Positions 1-9,424 are shown, counted from the stretch's first letter. The stretch is 64,000 bases of DNA from Terriglobia bacterium (GCA_020073145.1 JAIQFS010000002.1:1-64000), one strand, 5' to 3'. A program made the numbers and translations. The notes: generated from the sequence alone by a model not told the origin.

Positions 1-252
1 AACGGACTTGGGAACTGCGGCGCAGGAAGCGAAGTAGCAGGCCGGGAACATCGACCCCGGAATGGAGTCCGCGAAAGCGGGAGCCGTTGCGGGCGAGGGA
101 AAGGCCGTTACGAGCGTCCGGTCCCGGACGGGAGAAGCAACAGGCTGCGGCGTGCCCGGAGGCATTGATCCGGTTCCTGGAGAAACCAGGGACGGGGGAG
201 CCGAGGGGCGAAACGTCCGGCGCTCTCGGCCGCGGAGCTCAATGCCGTGCAT
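1..252 (-). other. Unassigned open frame running off the left edge
   Basis: A minus-strand frame opens with ATG at 252 and stays open to base 1 (84 codons), rich in Pro, Ser, Thr and Ala with no recognisable domain. No Shine-Dalgarno sequence precedes the ATG. A plus-strand frame is also open from 3 to 263, so openness in this GC-rich stretch proves little. The 350 bases before the aminotransferase hold nothing else I can name: no tRNA, no known structured RNA and no clear terminator. It may be the start of a gene continuing leftwards, a decayed repeat, or plain intergenic DNA. Confidence 0.2.
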
Positions 253-350
253 GCCGGCGGTGAGCCAGGCTGGAAATCAGGTCACTTGGAACCATTTTCT
301 TTTTGGGGCGTAGCGGTTCTGCCTGCGCCTGCCCGCCTCTTCCAGACCCC

Positions 351-1232
351 TCAGCGCGCAGTCGGCGTCTGCTTGTGCTCCGCTACGTAGCGGTCCACGA
401 ATTCCGCGAATGCCGTCTTCAGTGCAGTCTGCGCCTTTTCAGTACGCCCCACCTTCTTCTCCTCCACCTGAACCACCGGCAGCAGGTTGCGCGTGGTCGA
501 GGTGATAAATACCTCGTCGGCGCTCTCCAGGTCGGTCGGCGAGATCCGCTTCTCCCCGATCCGGATCCCTGGAATTTGAACCTCCCCCAGCAGCACTTCG
601 CGCGTGATTCCCGGGAGGCAGCCCGCGCTGAGCGGCGGCGTCCAGACCTGGTTTTCGGTAGCAACGAAAATGTTCGCCGACGTGCATTCGGCCACTTCGC
701 CCCGCTCGTTCAGTAGGATCGCCTCATCGAAGCCGCGCGCCTGCACGGCTTCCAGCCATGTCAGATTCATCGCCCACGAAAGGACTTTGGTCCCGGAAAA
801 TGGATTGGCGGCGTGCCGCGCCTGTCTCACATAGGCCAGTTTCACCGATGCCCCCCATTGCTTCGAATCCGCCGTCAGCGCGATCAGATCGCTCGCCCGG
901 CCTGCCGCCGGCCCTTCCCACATGCCGCCGCGGTTGCGCACGATCACCAGCCGCATCGTCGAATGGTAGGCCCGGTTGGCTTCGATCAGTTCCCCCAGCC
1001 CGCGCCGCACCGCTTCCGCGTCTTCGGGGACCGGCACATGCAAGGCGGTGGCGTCCCGCAGGATGCGCGCCCAATGGCGTTCGAAAGCGAACGGCACGCC
1101 GTCGACAATTCGCAGCGTGCTGAAAACACCCCAGCCGGACAGTAGTCCCACCTGCCCCACCGACAGTGTCGCCTCCGAAGCTTCGCGAATGCTTTCGTTG
1201 TGAAGAACGTAGCGGTGCAGCACGTTTGCCAT
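351..1232 (-). CDS. Class IV PLP-dependent aminotransferase
   Basis: A 293-residue cytoplasmic pyridoxal-phosphate enzyme of fold type IV, the family of branched-chain aminotransferase, D-amino-acid transaminase and aminodeoxychorismate lyase. The PLP-binding lysine is K149 in the segment SGTKVLSW, and the family signature around E182 (EVAECTSANIF) is intact, as is the later STTRNLLPV segment. The length fits the family. The gene stands alone between an unassigned edge region and the divergent-looking HupE/UreJ gene end at 1263, so context does not fix the substrate. Branched-chain amino acids or aminodeoxychorismate are the most likely options; family assignment is secure, exact reaction is not. 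Confidence 0.85.
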   Translation of the reverse strand: MANVLHRYVLHNESIREASEATLSVGQVGLLSGWGVFSTLRIVDGVPFAFERHWARILRDATALHVPVPEDAEAVRRGLGELIEANRAYHSTMRLVIVRNRGGMWEGPAAGRASDLIALTADSKQWGASVKLAYVRQARHAANPFSGTKVLSWAMNLTWLEAVQARGFDEAILLNERGEVAECTSANIFVATENQVWTPPLSAGCLPGITREVLLGEVQIPGIRIGEKRISPTDLESADEVFITSTTRNLLPVVQVEEKKVGRTEKAQTALKTAFAEFVDRYVAEHKQTPTAR

Positions 1233-1262
1233 TTTACCGCGCGCCGCCGGACGGGTTCGTTT

Positions 1263-2222
1263 TCAGCTGCGGAGCCGCAGCAGGAACCAGATCATGCCGA
1301 AAGCCAGCAGCCCGCAGGCCGAGACCTGCAAAGGCCGCAACGCGCGCGCCACCCGGCTGATTCGCGCGAACCCGAACCACAACACCGCGGTCGCGATCGC
1401 TTCCGCCATCGCGGCGCCCGCCAGCACCAGCCCGGCGTGGTATCCGGTGGACTGCAAAAACAGATGGAAATACAGGCCGTGAAACGCCCCCAGCACCGCC
1501 GCGATCAGCCAGCGCCAGCCGGCTTCCGGCAGCAGCAGGATTTCTACCGCCAGGTATGCCACTGTGAGCGCTGCCGCCGCTTCCACAAAACGCGGCGCCG
1601 GCTGCCACCCCGTGAGCGGCACCAGCACCGCCGAAGCCGCCTGCCCGGCCAGAAACATCGCACCCAGCGCCAGCAGCTCTTTTCCGCTGCGTCCGGCCAG
1701 CACCAAGGCTGCCAGGAACAAAATTTGCACCACGCCTCCCCAAGCGCGCACGAAACCGGCGCCAATCTGCGTCACCGTGATTTCCAAAGGAGTTGGCGGA
1801 CGGAACCGCAGCGTGGCCCGTGAAAATGTCAGATCGAACACGGCCTGGTCGTTCTTCCCGCCCATCTCGGCGCGCAGCAGGTGGATGTGGTTCGGCACCG
1901 TAACCGAAGGGTACGTGCAGACCACGTCGATCAGGTCCGGCGGCTGCGTGAATTCGTAATCGGCCGTGCACAGATAGGCGCCAGCCGAAGGGTCCGCCTC
2001 GCATTGCGACGTCAGCCGCCGCGCCTCATGGCCGCCGCTCGAAAAGTGGATGTGCTCCAGCAGCGACCGCTCGGGGGTCTTGATGTGGGTCAGCTCATAC
2101 AGCGGCATGCGCAGTTCGTAGCGGGCGCGGGCTCCGTGGACCGTCAGGTCGCCCGAACTCATGCTCATTACGTGAGCGGCCGCCGGCCACACCGCCAGCG
2201 CCACCCACCACACGCGCATCAT
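1263..2222 (-). CDS. HupE/UreJ-like membrane protein
   Basis: A 319-residue protein with a short signal peptide (residues 1-16), a hydrophilic extracytoplasmic part of about 130 residues, then roughly six or seven hydrophobic helices from about residue 147 to the C-terminus. The helical part contains histidine-bearing segments such as GAFHGLYFHLF, typical of the second HupE/UreJ family found as stand-alone envelope proteins rather than in hydrogenase or urease operons. Its ATG overlaps the stop of the upstream AI-2E-like gene by four bases (ATGA, 2219-2222), so the two are translationally coupled. The function is unknown; metal transport is only suggested by the family name. Confidence 0.7.
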   Translation of the reverse strand: MMRVWWVALAVWPAAAHVMSMSSGDLTVHGARARYELRMPLYELTHIKTPERSLLEHIHFSSGGHEARRLTSQCEADPSAGAYLCTADYEFTQPPDLIDVVCTYPSVTVPNHIHLLRAEMGGKNDQAVFDLTFSRATLRFRPPTPLEITVTQIGAGFVRAWGGVVQILFLAALVLAGRSGKELLALGAMFLAGQAASAVLVPLTGWQPAPRFVEAAAALTVAYLAVEILLLPEAGWRWLIAAVLGAFHGLYFHLFLQSTGYHAGLVLAGAAMAEAIATAVLWFGFARISRVARALRPLQVSACGLLAFGMIWFLLRLRS

Positions 2223-3286
2223 GGCTTCACTGCTGCCCCCGCGAGGATTTGCGCATTCAACCGCGCCTTGCGAATCCGCAGATACAGGATCCGGGCTAGC
2301 GCTAGAATCGGAACCGAAAGGAACGCTCCCGGAATTCCCGCCACTTCGGCCCCGGCGAAAACTCCGAACATCACCAGCAGCGGATGCAGCTCCACTCCCC
2401 GCGCCATCACATGCGGCGAAAGAATGTAGTCCTGGAACAGGCGATACGCTACCAGGAAGATGAGCACTGTAATGCCATGCGCTCCCGCCAACGCGGCCAC
2501 CACGACAATCACCGCCCCGGCCGTCAGTGGGCCAATCATCGGGACAAACTCCAACAGGCCCGCCAGCGCCGCCAGCAGCACCGCGTACGGCACTCCCAGA
2601 ATCGAAAAGAAAATCCCGTACACCGTGAATGTAGCCAGCGAGAGCAGAACCAGGGCACGCATGTAACCAGCCAACAGAAGGTTGATGTCGGCCAGCACCT
2701 CATCCAGCAGCGCGCGCCGCGGCCCTTCGGTGACCAGGTCGAGTATATGCTGCCGCACTAACGGAGCATCTTTCAGGAAGAAGAATCCCAGGATGGGGAT
2801 AATCACCACGTAGATGAGATCGCTCGCCACCGCGATCGCCTTCAGACCCGCCTTGGGCAGTTCCGAAATCAGATCGCTCGACCGCTGCGCCACCTCCGTC
2901 CGGATCTTGCCGATGAGTTCGTCTCGAAGCGAACGAACGCCCGTCGCGCTTTCGGGAATCGGGCTCTGCCAACCCGCCAGCATCGTGGGGAACTTGCTGG
3001 CCAGATTGTTGGCCTCATCCACCGCTCGCGAGCCGATCTGGATGCTTCCAACAATCACCACGCCCACGAGAAGCAGGTAGGCGAGCCCCAGCGCCGGCGT
3101 GCGCGTGCGCCGAGCCGGCAGAAAACGGTCCAGCAAGTTCACCAGCGGTGACAGCACGTACGCGAACAGCAGCGCCAGGACGAAAATGAATAAAGTGACC
3201 CGCGCCAGGTAGACCAGGCACAGCAGTAACAGCACCAGCGCGGCGGTCCAGGTGGTGCTTGCGGCGCGGCGGTCGATCCCCAGCAT
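2219..3286 (-). CDS. AI-2E family transporter (PerM-like)
   Basis: A 355-residue integral membrane protein of the AI-2E/PerM family. Two N-terminal hydrophobic helices (about residues 14-52), a further pair near 60-85, a central amphipathic soluble stretch (90-150) and four to five C-terminal helices reproduce the family layout. The conserved segments LEFVPMIGP and the late FQDYILSPHVMARGVELHPL are both present, the latter being the family's clearest signature. Members have been proposed to export small signalling molecules or to act as Na+/H+ antiporters; substrate cannot be read here. The gene is the first of a two-gene unit with the HupE/UreJ-like gene. Confidence 0.88.
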   Translation of the reverse strand: MLGIDRRAASTTWTAALVLLLLCLVYLARVTLFIFVLALLFAYVLSPLVNLLDRFLPARRTRTPALGLAYLLLVGVVIVGSIQIGSRAVDEANNLASKFPTMLAGWQSPIPESATGVRSLRDELIGKIRTEVAQRSSDLISELPKAGLKAIAVASDLIYVVIIPILGFFFLKDAPLVRQHILDLVTEGPRRALLDEVLADINLLLAGYMRALVLLSLATFTVYGIFFSILGVPYAVLLAALAGLLEFVPMIGPLTAGAVIVVVAALAGAHGITVLIFLVAYRLFQDYILSPHVMARGVELHPLLVMFGVFAGAEVAGIPGAFLSVPILALARILYLRIRKARLNAQILAGAAVKP

Positions 3287-3328
3287 CGATGAGCCAATTC
3301 TAGCGCGGCGGAACCGGCGCCGTGGGCC

Positions 3329-4324
3329 CTATCCCCGCCCCGCACCGGCCCAGGAATCGTACGCCGCCCGCGCGACCTCCGCAATCACCCGGTCTCGCGC
3401 CGCGTCTCGACACGTGCTCCCCTTGACGAACACCGCCACTGCGATCTCGCCAGCTCTCCTCGGCAGAAAAATCACGCCCACGTCGTTCGTGGCTCCGTTC
3501 AGGCCGTTCACGGTGCCCCATGCGCCCGTCTTGTGCGCCACCACGGTGCCTTCGGGCAACAGGCCTTTTAACCGCGCGGGCCCGGTGGTGGTGGCCTTCA
3601 TGGTCTCGATCAGGAACCCGGTGGTGGACTTACTCAGCAGCTCTCCGCGAAAGGCCCGCGCCAGCAGTTGAACCGTCCCAGTCGGCGTTGCCGTGTCTCG
3701 CGGATCGGCCAGATAGCGGGCCATCGCGCGGGCGCGCACAACCGGTGTCGCTTGCGACATCAGCCGCTTGTACATTGCACCCGTCCACTGCTCCCTCGGC
3801 GGATACGGCGCTTGAATCCCTTCGAGCGCAATCTCTTCTTCCGCGCGATCGACACGGACGCCCTCCACTCGCCAGGTCCGGAATCGCGCCGCCAGAGCCG
3901 GCGCGCCGCCGCCGATCCGAAACAGCGTTTCCCCCACCGTGTTGTCGCTCTGCGCCACCATCAACCGCACTAGTTCATCCAGCCGGAATTGCCGCTGCTT
4001 CGGCCAGCGCCCGGCGATCTCGCTCACCTGCGGGAAAATGTCCTGCGCCAGCACTTCAATGGGCTGGTTGAGCTGCAACTTCCCCTCATCCACCAGACTC
4101 AGCATGTGAATGGCGATCGGCAGCTTGCACACACTCGCCATTGGAAATCGCTCATCACCATTCAGACTCGCATGCCGTCCCGACGCCAGGTGCAGCGCCG
4201 CGGCCCCCACTCTACCGTCGGTCGCTCGGGCGATCCGTCGCCATTCCAACTCCAGCGGTGATTCCGACCCAACCGCCATGCCCGCACTCAACATCAGCAG
4301 AGACTCGCGCCGCGTCAGTTTCAT
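3329..4324 (-). CDS. Class A serine beta-lactamase
   Basis: A 331-residue periplasmic serine hydrolase. With the start at 4324 the protein begins MKLTRRESLL, a twin-arginine type signal, which favours this ATG over the in-frame ones at 4411 and 4339; a GGAGG lies just upstream, though with only three bases of spacing. All three class A motifs are present: SVCK (S64, K67), SDN (126-128) and KTG (265-267, in HKTG). The omega-loop region carries a glutamate-rich stretch (RAEEEI), but the usual asparagine partner is not obvious, as in the subclass A2 (PER/VEB-like) branch. It probably hydrolyses beta-lactams; spectrum cannot be judged. It stands as a single gene with no resistance-island context. 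Confidence 0.88.
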   Translation of the reverse strand: MKLTRRESLLMLSAGMAVGSESPLELEWRRIARATDGRVGAAALHLASGRHASLNGDERFPMASVCKLPIAIHMLSLVDEGKLQLNQPIEVLAQDIFPQVSEIAGRWPKQRQFRLDELVRLMVAQSDNTVGETLFRIGGGAPALAARFRTWRVEGVRVDRAEEEIALEGIQAPYPPREQWTGAMYKRLMSQATPVVRARAMARYLADPRDTATPTGTVQLLARAFRGELLSKSTTGFLIETMKATTTGPARLKGLLPEGTVVAHKTGAWGTVNGLNGATNDVGVIFLPRRAGEIAVAVFVKGSTCRDAARDRVIAEVARAAYDSWAGAGRG

Positions 4325-4427
4325 ATCCTCCGCGATCATAGCAGGCGAATCCACACGGACGACCGTCTCGCCGCCCTGCGGGGCTTGACGCCAAGCCCCC
4401 GACCGAAACACACTAGCGGAGAGCCCT

Positions 4428-6026
4428 ATGCGTCAACCAATCCGATGCCTGTTCTCACTGGCCTTGGCCCTGGCCTCGCAGCCCGCCGTCTTCGCCGCGG
4501 AAAAACCCGTGACTTTGTACAAAGGACTGGGTTCCTGGACACACTCCATCGCCACCCGCAACGCGGACGCCCAGAAGTTCTTCGACCAGGGTCTGGCTTT
4601 GCTCTATGGCTTCAACCGCTATGAGTCGCTGCGCTCGTTTCGTAAGGCCTCCGAACTCGACCCGCAATCCGTGATGGCCTACTGGGGCATGGCCATGGCA
4701 CAGGGGCCGTATATCAATATGGACGGCGACGGCAGCTACGATCTCAAAGCTGCCTGCGCCGCCGTGGCCGCCGGCCGCAAGCTGACCGCGGCCCCCGAAC
4801 GCGAGCGCGCCTACCTGTCCGCTGTCGCCACTTGGTGTCCGGAGTTCCGCCCGGCAGCCTACGTGGAGGCCATGCATGCCCTCTCCGCACGCTCTCCCGA
4901 TGACCCCGATGCCGCCACCATCTATGCCGAAAGCCTCATGATTCCGGTGCGCTGGCATTGGTATTCGGCCGCGGGCGCGCCCGCCGCTGGAGTCCTCGAA
5001 GCCGAACACACCCTCGAAGGCGTGCTGCGCCGCTGGCCGCAACACCCCGGGGCCAACCACTATTACATCCACGCCGTGGAATCGTCGCCCACGCCCGAGC
5101 GCGCCGTCCCCAGCGCCCAGCGCCTCATGGGTATCGTCCCTTGGGCTGGACACGTGGTCCACATGCCCGGCCATATCTGGCTGGTGTTGGGTGAGTGGGA
5201 AACTGCCGCTGGCGTGAACGAGCGCGCCGTCGCCGTTGACCGCGAGTATTTCGCCGCCACCAACGTCACCGGCGGATCTTACACTCCGTACTACTATCAC
5301 AACCTCGACTTCATCCGGTACGCCCGCTCCATGCAGGGCCGCAAGGCTGACGCGCTCCGCGCCGCCGATGCTCTTGCCGCCGCCTCCGCCCCCATGCTGC
5401 AGGTCATGCCGGAAATGGGAGATTCCATCTTCCCCGTCGTCCTGTTCACCTATGTCCGCTTTGGCGAGTGGGACCACGTCCTCAAGACTCCGCAGCCCGG
5501 CGCCAAACAGGTCATGAGCACGGCCGCGTGGCGGTTCGCGCGCGGTGTGGCCTTGGCCGCGAAGGGCGACCGCGCGGGCGCCGCCCGCGAACGCGACGCC
5601 TTCGAAAAAACCAGGGCCTCTGCCCCGGCCGACGCGCCCTACGGCCAGAACCAGGTCCGCGACGTTCTTTCCTTGGCCTCGGAGGTCCTGGCCGCGCGCA
5701 TGGCCGCGACCCCTGCCGACGCCCTGCCCCACTGGCAGCGCTCCGTCGCCCTTCAGGACGCCCTGACCTACGACGAACCACCCGACTGGTATTACCCGCT
5801 CCGCGAGTCCTTCGGCGCGGCCTTGTTGCGCGCCGGCAAAGCGCCGCAAGCCGAACAGGTCTTCCGCGAAGGCGTCAAGCGCTCCCCCAAGAACGGCCGC
5901 ATGCTCTTCGGTCTCCTGCAGAGCCTGCAAGCCCAGCATAAGGCGGAAGACGCCCGCTGGGTCCAGCGCGAATTCGACGCCGCCTGGTCCAAGGCCGACA
6001 TCAAGCTGCGCTTAGAAGACCTGTAG
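4428..6026 (+). CDS. Secreted tetratricopeptide-repeat protein
   Basis: A 532-residue protein with a signal peptide (about residues 1-23, ending VFAAEK). The mature part is helical and repeat-like: residues 40-75 (FFDQGLALLYGFNRYESLRS) form a clear TPR-like unit and further helices follow to the end. Two histidine-rich motifs stand out, HYYIHAVE and HMPGHIWL, which recur in a family of uncharacterised secreted TPR proteins common in soil bacteria and could bind a metal. No catalytic domain is recognised. It is a single gene, with GGAGAG upstream of the start. Function unknown. Confidence 0.75.
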   Translation: MRQPIRCLFSLALALASQPAVFAAEKPVTLYKGLGSWTHSIATRNADAQKFFDQGLALLYGFNRYESLRSFRKASELDPQSVMAYWGMAMAQGPYINMDGDGSYDLKAACAAVAAGRKLTAAPERERAYLSAVATWCPEFRPAAYVEAMHALSARSPDDPDAATIYAESLMIPVRWHWYSAAGAPAAGVLEAEHTLEGVLRRWPQHPGANHYYIHAVESSPTPERAVPSAQRLMGIVPWAGHVVHMPGHIWLVLGEWETAAGVNERAVAVDREYFAATNVTGGSYTPYYYHNLDFIRYARSMQGRKADALRAADALAAASAPMLQVMPEMGDSIFPVVLFTYVRFGEWDHVLKTPQPGAKQVMSTAAWRFARGVALAAKGDRAGAARERDAFEKTRASAPADAPYGQNQVRDVLSLASEVLAARMAATPADALPHWQRSVALQDALTYDEPPDWYYPLRESFGAALLRAGKAPQAEQVFREGVKRSPKNGRMLFGLLQSLQAQHKAEDARWVQREFDAAWSKADIKLRLEDL

Positions 6027-6090
6027 CGCCGTGGCGCAGGCCTCGCCTGCCCAAGCCGCTCTTTCCGGCCGCCGCCGGCGCTCGCGTTGG

Positions 6091-6096
6091 TATACT
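6091..6096 (+). promoter_or_regulatory. -10 hexamer of a probable leaderless promoter
   Basis: TATACT ends eight bases before the ATG of the methyltransferase. Transcription would start at or within a base or two of the start codon, giving a leaderless mRNA; no Shine-Dalgarno sequence lies between. No convincing -35 hexamer is seen at the usual spacing. Confidence 0.45.
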
Positions 6097-6104
6097 GAGT
6101 TCCC

Positions 6105-7130
6105 ATGGCCACCACTCCTCACACCCAATCCGCCTCCCCCGAACTCGTCTTCGACACCCTGCTCGCCTATCAACGCTCCGCCGCTTTGCGCGCCGCCATC
6201 GAACTCGACCTCTTTCGCGCCATTGGCGAGGGCCTCGGCGACGTCGCAGCCATCGCCCGCCGCTGTTCCGCCTCCGAGCGCGGCGTCCGCATCCTCTGCG
6301 ACTACCTGGCCGTCATCGGTTTTCTAAGCAAGCAGGACGGCCGGTACCACCACACCCCCACCAGCGCGGCCTTCCTCGATCCGCGCTCGCCTTCGTGCAT
6401 CGCCTCCATCTCCAACTTCCTGACCAACGCCATGATGCACGACCCCTGCCGCCAACTCACGGACATCGTCCGCACCGGCACCACGATCCTCCCCGGCGAG
6501 GGCTCCGTCGAGCGCGAGAATCCCGACTGGGTCGAATTCGCGCACAGTATGGCCCCCATGATGGCTCCCATGGCAGGGCCGCTCGGCGCCATTGTGCTCG
6601 AAGGCCTCTCCGGTCCCCTCCGCGTCCTCGATATCGCTGCCGGCCACGGCGTCTTCGGCATCGAAGTCGGCAAGCAGCATCCGCAAGCCCGCATCACCGG
6701 GCAGGACTGGGCCCCTGTCCTCGAAGTCGCCCGGGCCAATGCCCGCAAGGCCGGCATCGCCGACCGCTACGACACCTTGCCCGGCAGCGCCTTCGACGTG
6801 GAATTCGGTGGGCCCTACGACATCATCCTGCTCACCAATTTCCTGCACCACTTCGACCAGCCCACCTGTGTCGCCATGCTGCGCAAAGTGCGGGCTGCGC
6901 TCAAGCCCAGCGGCCGGGCCGCTGCTCTGGAATTCGTGCCCAATGAAGATCGCATTTCGCCGCCCATGGCCGCCGGTTTCAGCATGACCATGCTGACCAC
7001 CACGCCCGCCGGCGATGCCTACACCCTCCGGCAACTCGAAACCATGTACCGCGAAGCCGGTTTTGGCCGCGTCACGGCTCACGCCGTTCCCACCGGTCCC
7101 CACACCGTCGTCACCGGGCTCAACCCCTAA
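6105..7130 (+). CDS. SAM-dependent O-methyltransferase
   Basis: A 341-residue cytoplasmic enzyme of the class typified by plant caffeate/flavonoid O-methyltransferases and bacterial polyketide O-methyltransferases. Residues 15-100 form the winged-helix dimerisation domain. The Rossmann methyltransferase core starts at about residue 170 with the glycine-rich SAM motif VLDIAAGHG (174-182), followed by an acidic end of strand 2 and the LTNFLHHF segment near 243 that lines the acceptor site. There is no biosynthetic cluster around it, so the acceptor is unknown. A -10 box sits immediately upstream (see 6091). Confidence 0.85.
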   Translation: MATTPHTQSASPELVFDTLLAYQRSAALRAAIELDLFRAIGEGLGDVAAIARRCSASERGVRILCDYLAVIGFLSKQDGRYHHTPTSAAFLDPRSPSCIASISNFLTNAMMHDPCRQLTDIVRTGTTILPGEGSVERENPDWVEFAHSMAPMMAPMAGPLGAIVLEGLSGPLRVLDIAAGHGVFGIEVGKQHPQARITGQDWAPVLEVARANARKAGIADRYDTLPGSAFDVEFGGPYDIILLTNFLHHFDQPTCVAMLRKVRAALKPSGRAAALEFVPNEDRISPPMAAGFSMTMLTTTPAGDAYTLRQLETMYREAGFGRVTAHAVPTGPHTVVTGLNP

Positions 7131-7166
7131 GGAACCGTCACAGCAGCCCCGGTCGCCTGCCCCACG

Positions 7167-7835
7167 TTAGACCAGATCCAACTGCAACTGGCGCGCCCGA
7201 TTGAGTATCCGTTCAATATCGGCAGACACTTGCTGAGGCCCTTGCCCGCCCTCGATCCGATGAACGGCGGAAGCGCCGTACCACGCCAGAATCGGATTGG
7301 TGACCTCCTCGTAGGCGCGGAGCCGCTGCCGGATGACAGCTTCCTGGTCATCTTCACGCGCGACTAATTCGGCGCCATCGTGATCGCAAAAACCTTCCCG
7401 GCGCGGCGCCTGGGCGATCAGATTGTAAATGCGCCGGCACTGTGGACACTGCCGTCGTGCCGTCAACCGGGTGAGGATGATGTCATCGGGGACGTCGAGG
7501 TGGATCACGACCGGCTCCGTCGATCCCCGTTGATCCATCAGGTTCGCGAAGAATTGAGCTTGCTCGACGGTGCGCGGATACCCATCGAGGAGGAAGCCGT
7601 TAGTGCAGTCGGCCGCGGAGATCCGGTTGACCACCATGGCGTTGACGATGTCATCGTCGACCAAACCGCCGGCGGCCAGGATGGAGCAGGCCCGCTTCCC
7701 CAAATCCGTTCCGGCTCGGCATTCGGCCCGAAACATCTCTCCCGTAGAGATCGCGGGGATGCCAAAGCGCTCCGCGAAGTACGCTGCCTGCGTCCCTTTG
7801 CCACATCCGGGCGGACCGAACAGTAAAACGACCAA
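7167..7835 (-). CDS. adk: Adenylate kinase
   Basis: A 222-residue cytosolic enzyme interconverting ATP + AMP and 2 ADP. The P-loop is GPPGCGKGTQ (residues 7-16), the AMP-binding segment LLDGYPRT lies at 82-89, and the LID has the zinc ligands C130, C133, C150 and D153, matching in type and even position the Cys3-Asp site of Bacillus adenylate kinase. The start is a TTG at 7835 with GGAGG five bases upstream. Unusually it does not lie in a ribosomal-protein operon with secY, so it may be a second adenylate kinase; a search of the rest of the genome would tell. Confidence 0.92.
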   Translation of the reverse strand: MVVLLFGPPGCGKGTQAAYFAERFGIPAISTGEMFRAECRAGTDLGKRACSILAAGGLVDDDIVNAMVVNRISAADCTNGFLLDGYPRTVEQAQFFANLMDQRGSTEPVVIHLDVPDDIILTRLTARRQCPQCRRIYNLIAQAPRREGFCDHDGAELVAREDDQEAVIRQRLRAYEEVTNPILAWYGASAVHRIEGGQGPQQVSADIERILNRARQLQLDLV

Positions 7836-8022
7836 GACAACCTCCGTGAGGTGAAATCCCTGAATCCGGGTACTCCAGGAGTTTAACCTCGACTGCCTTT
7901 AGTTGTAGCCCGAACACCGCGGGCAGCAGTACCAGAGATTCACCCCTCGGGTACCGGAACTGGTATGTCTGAATCCACTTATCGGCGGAACCGCCGTTTT
8001 TCGTGAGGCGGGCAGCGCCGCC

Positions 8023-9312
8023 TCAGCGCGTCGGCGTGAGCGAAGCCAGCAGGTCCCCGCTGAGCCGTAACAGGTTCCAGCGGGCTCTTTGGGAGTTATC
8101 CTGGGCATCGTAGAACGCGATCCATTTGGCGTTCTCGGCGACCCGCGCTTCCTCGACTTGGCGCAGGGTGGCGCGGCCCTCCTGCTGCTGGGAGAGGAGC
8201 ACGGAAAGCTGCTCGCGGGCGACGTCCAGGTCCAGGCGCGCCACGTCGGCCGCAGTCTCGGCCTTCTTGACGTCGCGGAAGGACTGTTGGATGTCGGTCG
8301 CAATGCGATTGCGTGTGGCGGTGAGCTCCGCCCGCAGACGAGCGATCTCGGTTTCGGTCTGCGCGATCTGGGCGGCAACGCCCGGGCCGGCCACCAATGG
8401 GATCTGGAAAGAAGCCCCAATCTGGACGTTGTTCCGCTGGAACTTCTGAAAGAACTCCGCGTAATTGTTGTACTTCGCGAGCACGGAATATTGAGCCACC
8501 AGGTCGACGCGGGGCAGGCGGGCGGACTTTTCGCCGCGCACCTCGAGCCCCTTGGCGGCGATCTGCGATTCCAGGCGGCGCAGCTCTTTGCTGGATTGAA
8601 GGGCCTTGCGAGTGACTTCCTCTTCGGACGCGGGCAGTGGTGGAGCGGCTGGTTCATCCGAGGCGGCTCGCACCCGGTCCTGCGGGGAAAGACCGAGGGC
8701 CGCCGCCAGCGCCGTCTCGGCCGTCTCCTGGTCCGATTCCAGGCCATCGGCAACCTGGCTGGCGCGAGCCAGATTCAAATTGGCCTGCTTTTCATTGAGC
8801 GGCAAGGCCCGACCCTCGCGGACTTGTGCCTGGACGGCTTCGAGCACGGTCTGGAGGCTCTCCGCATCTTTGCGCGCCAAGGCGCCGACCCGGGCGGCGC
8901 GTTCCGCATCGAGGTACAAGGATGCCACCCGGTAAGCCACTTCCTCCTGCTTCGCAGCGATGCCGATCTGAGCCGTGCGAGCGTTTTCGCGCGCTTGGGC
9001 CACGGCGTAATTCTGCGGCCGGTTGAACAAGTACTGAGTCGCATTGGCCTGCACGATGCTGGGCGCCGACCCTTCAATGCTCATGGGAAACCCATTGCTG
9101 TACGCCAGGCCGCTCCCCAGCACGAGCTTGGGCGAAAACGGATCGCGGGCCACGCGAATCGCCTGCCGGGCTTTTTCCTCGTCGAGCCGCGCCAGCGTCA
9201 GGTCGGGATTCTGTTTGAGTGCCGCGGCGACCGCTTGCGGAAGCGTCATGGGGAGAACTTCGGCATGCAACCCGGCGGCGAGAATCAGGGATAAGACCGC
9301 TGCTTTCGACAT
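8023..9312 (-). CDS. TolC-family outer-membrane efflux protein
   Basis: A 429-residue outer-membrane factor. The start at 9312 gives MSKAAVLSLILAAGLHA, a good signal peptide; the in-frame ATG at 9366 adds 18 charged residues and is unlikely. Two homologous halves of long amphipathic coiled coil can be followed (about residues 75-200 and 290-410), with segments such as KQNPDL near the N-terminus and AVAQARENARTAQ typical of TolC repeats. It would form a trimeric channel that works with an inner-membrane pump and an adaptor, but neither partner is encoded next to it. The 187 bases between this gene and adk contain no further gene. Confidence 0.85.
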   Translation of the reverse strand: MSKAAVLSLILAAGLHAEVLPMTLPQAVAAALKQNPDLTLARLDEEKARQAIRVARDPFSPKLVLGSGLAYSNGFPMSIEGSAPSIVQANATQYLFNRPQNYAVAQARENARTAQIGIAAKQEEVAYRVASLYLDAERAARVGALARKDAESLQTVLEAVQAQVREGRALPLNEKQANLNLARASQVADGLESDQETAETALAAALGLSPQDRVRAASDEPAAPPLPASEEEVTRKALQSSKELRRLESQIAAKGLEVRGEKSARLPRVDLVAQYSVLAKYNNYAEFFQKFQRNNVQIGASFQIPLVAGPGVAAQIAQTETEIARLRAELTATRNRIATDIQQSFRDVKKAETAADVARLDLDVAREQLSVLLSQQQEGRATLRQVEEARVAENAKWIAFYDAQDNSQRARWNLLRLSGDLLASLTPTR

Positions 9313-9370
9313 GCCCCCATTGTAGCGGCGGGCGGAGCGGAAGCGGCTGGGGAGCGCCGCTCGCAAATAC

Positions 9371-9403
9371 CAAGGGGGGAGCCCGCCGGGCTCCCCCCCC
9401 TTG
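9371..9403 (-). terminator. Strong hairpin at the end of the Sec-TonB operon
   Basis: An inverted repeat pairs AAGGGGGGAGCCCG with its complement across a very short loop. It lies between the stop of the TPR lipoprotein gene (9425) and the start of the TolC-family gene, so it probably ends the long minus-strand operon. The uridine tract after it is weak, so it may be an imperfect intrinsic terminator. Confidence 0.5.
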
Positions 9404-9424
9404 TAGAAACGGCGAACCGGACGG

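Noticed and set aside
4455-5939. A 494-codon open frame on the minus strand inside the TPR gene
   Set aside because: Gly/Asp/Val-rich translation without domains, antisense to a gene with signal peptide and TPR motifs; a GC-driven shadow.
7983-7999. Hairpin CGGCGGAACCGCCG with five T on the plus strand, looking like a terminator
   Set aside because: No plus-strand gene lies upstream within a reasonable distance; the neighbours adk and the TolC-like gene are on the minus strand.
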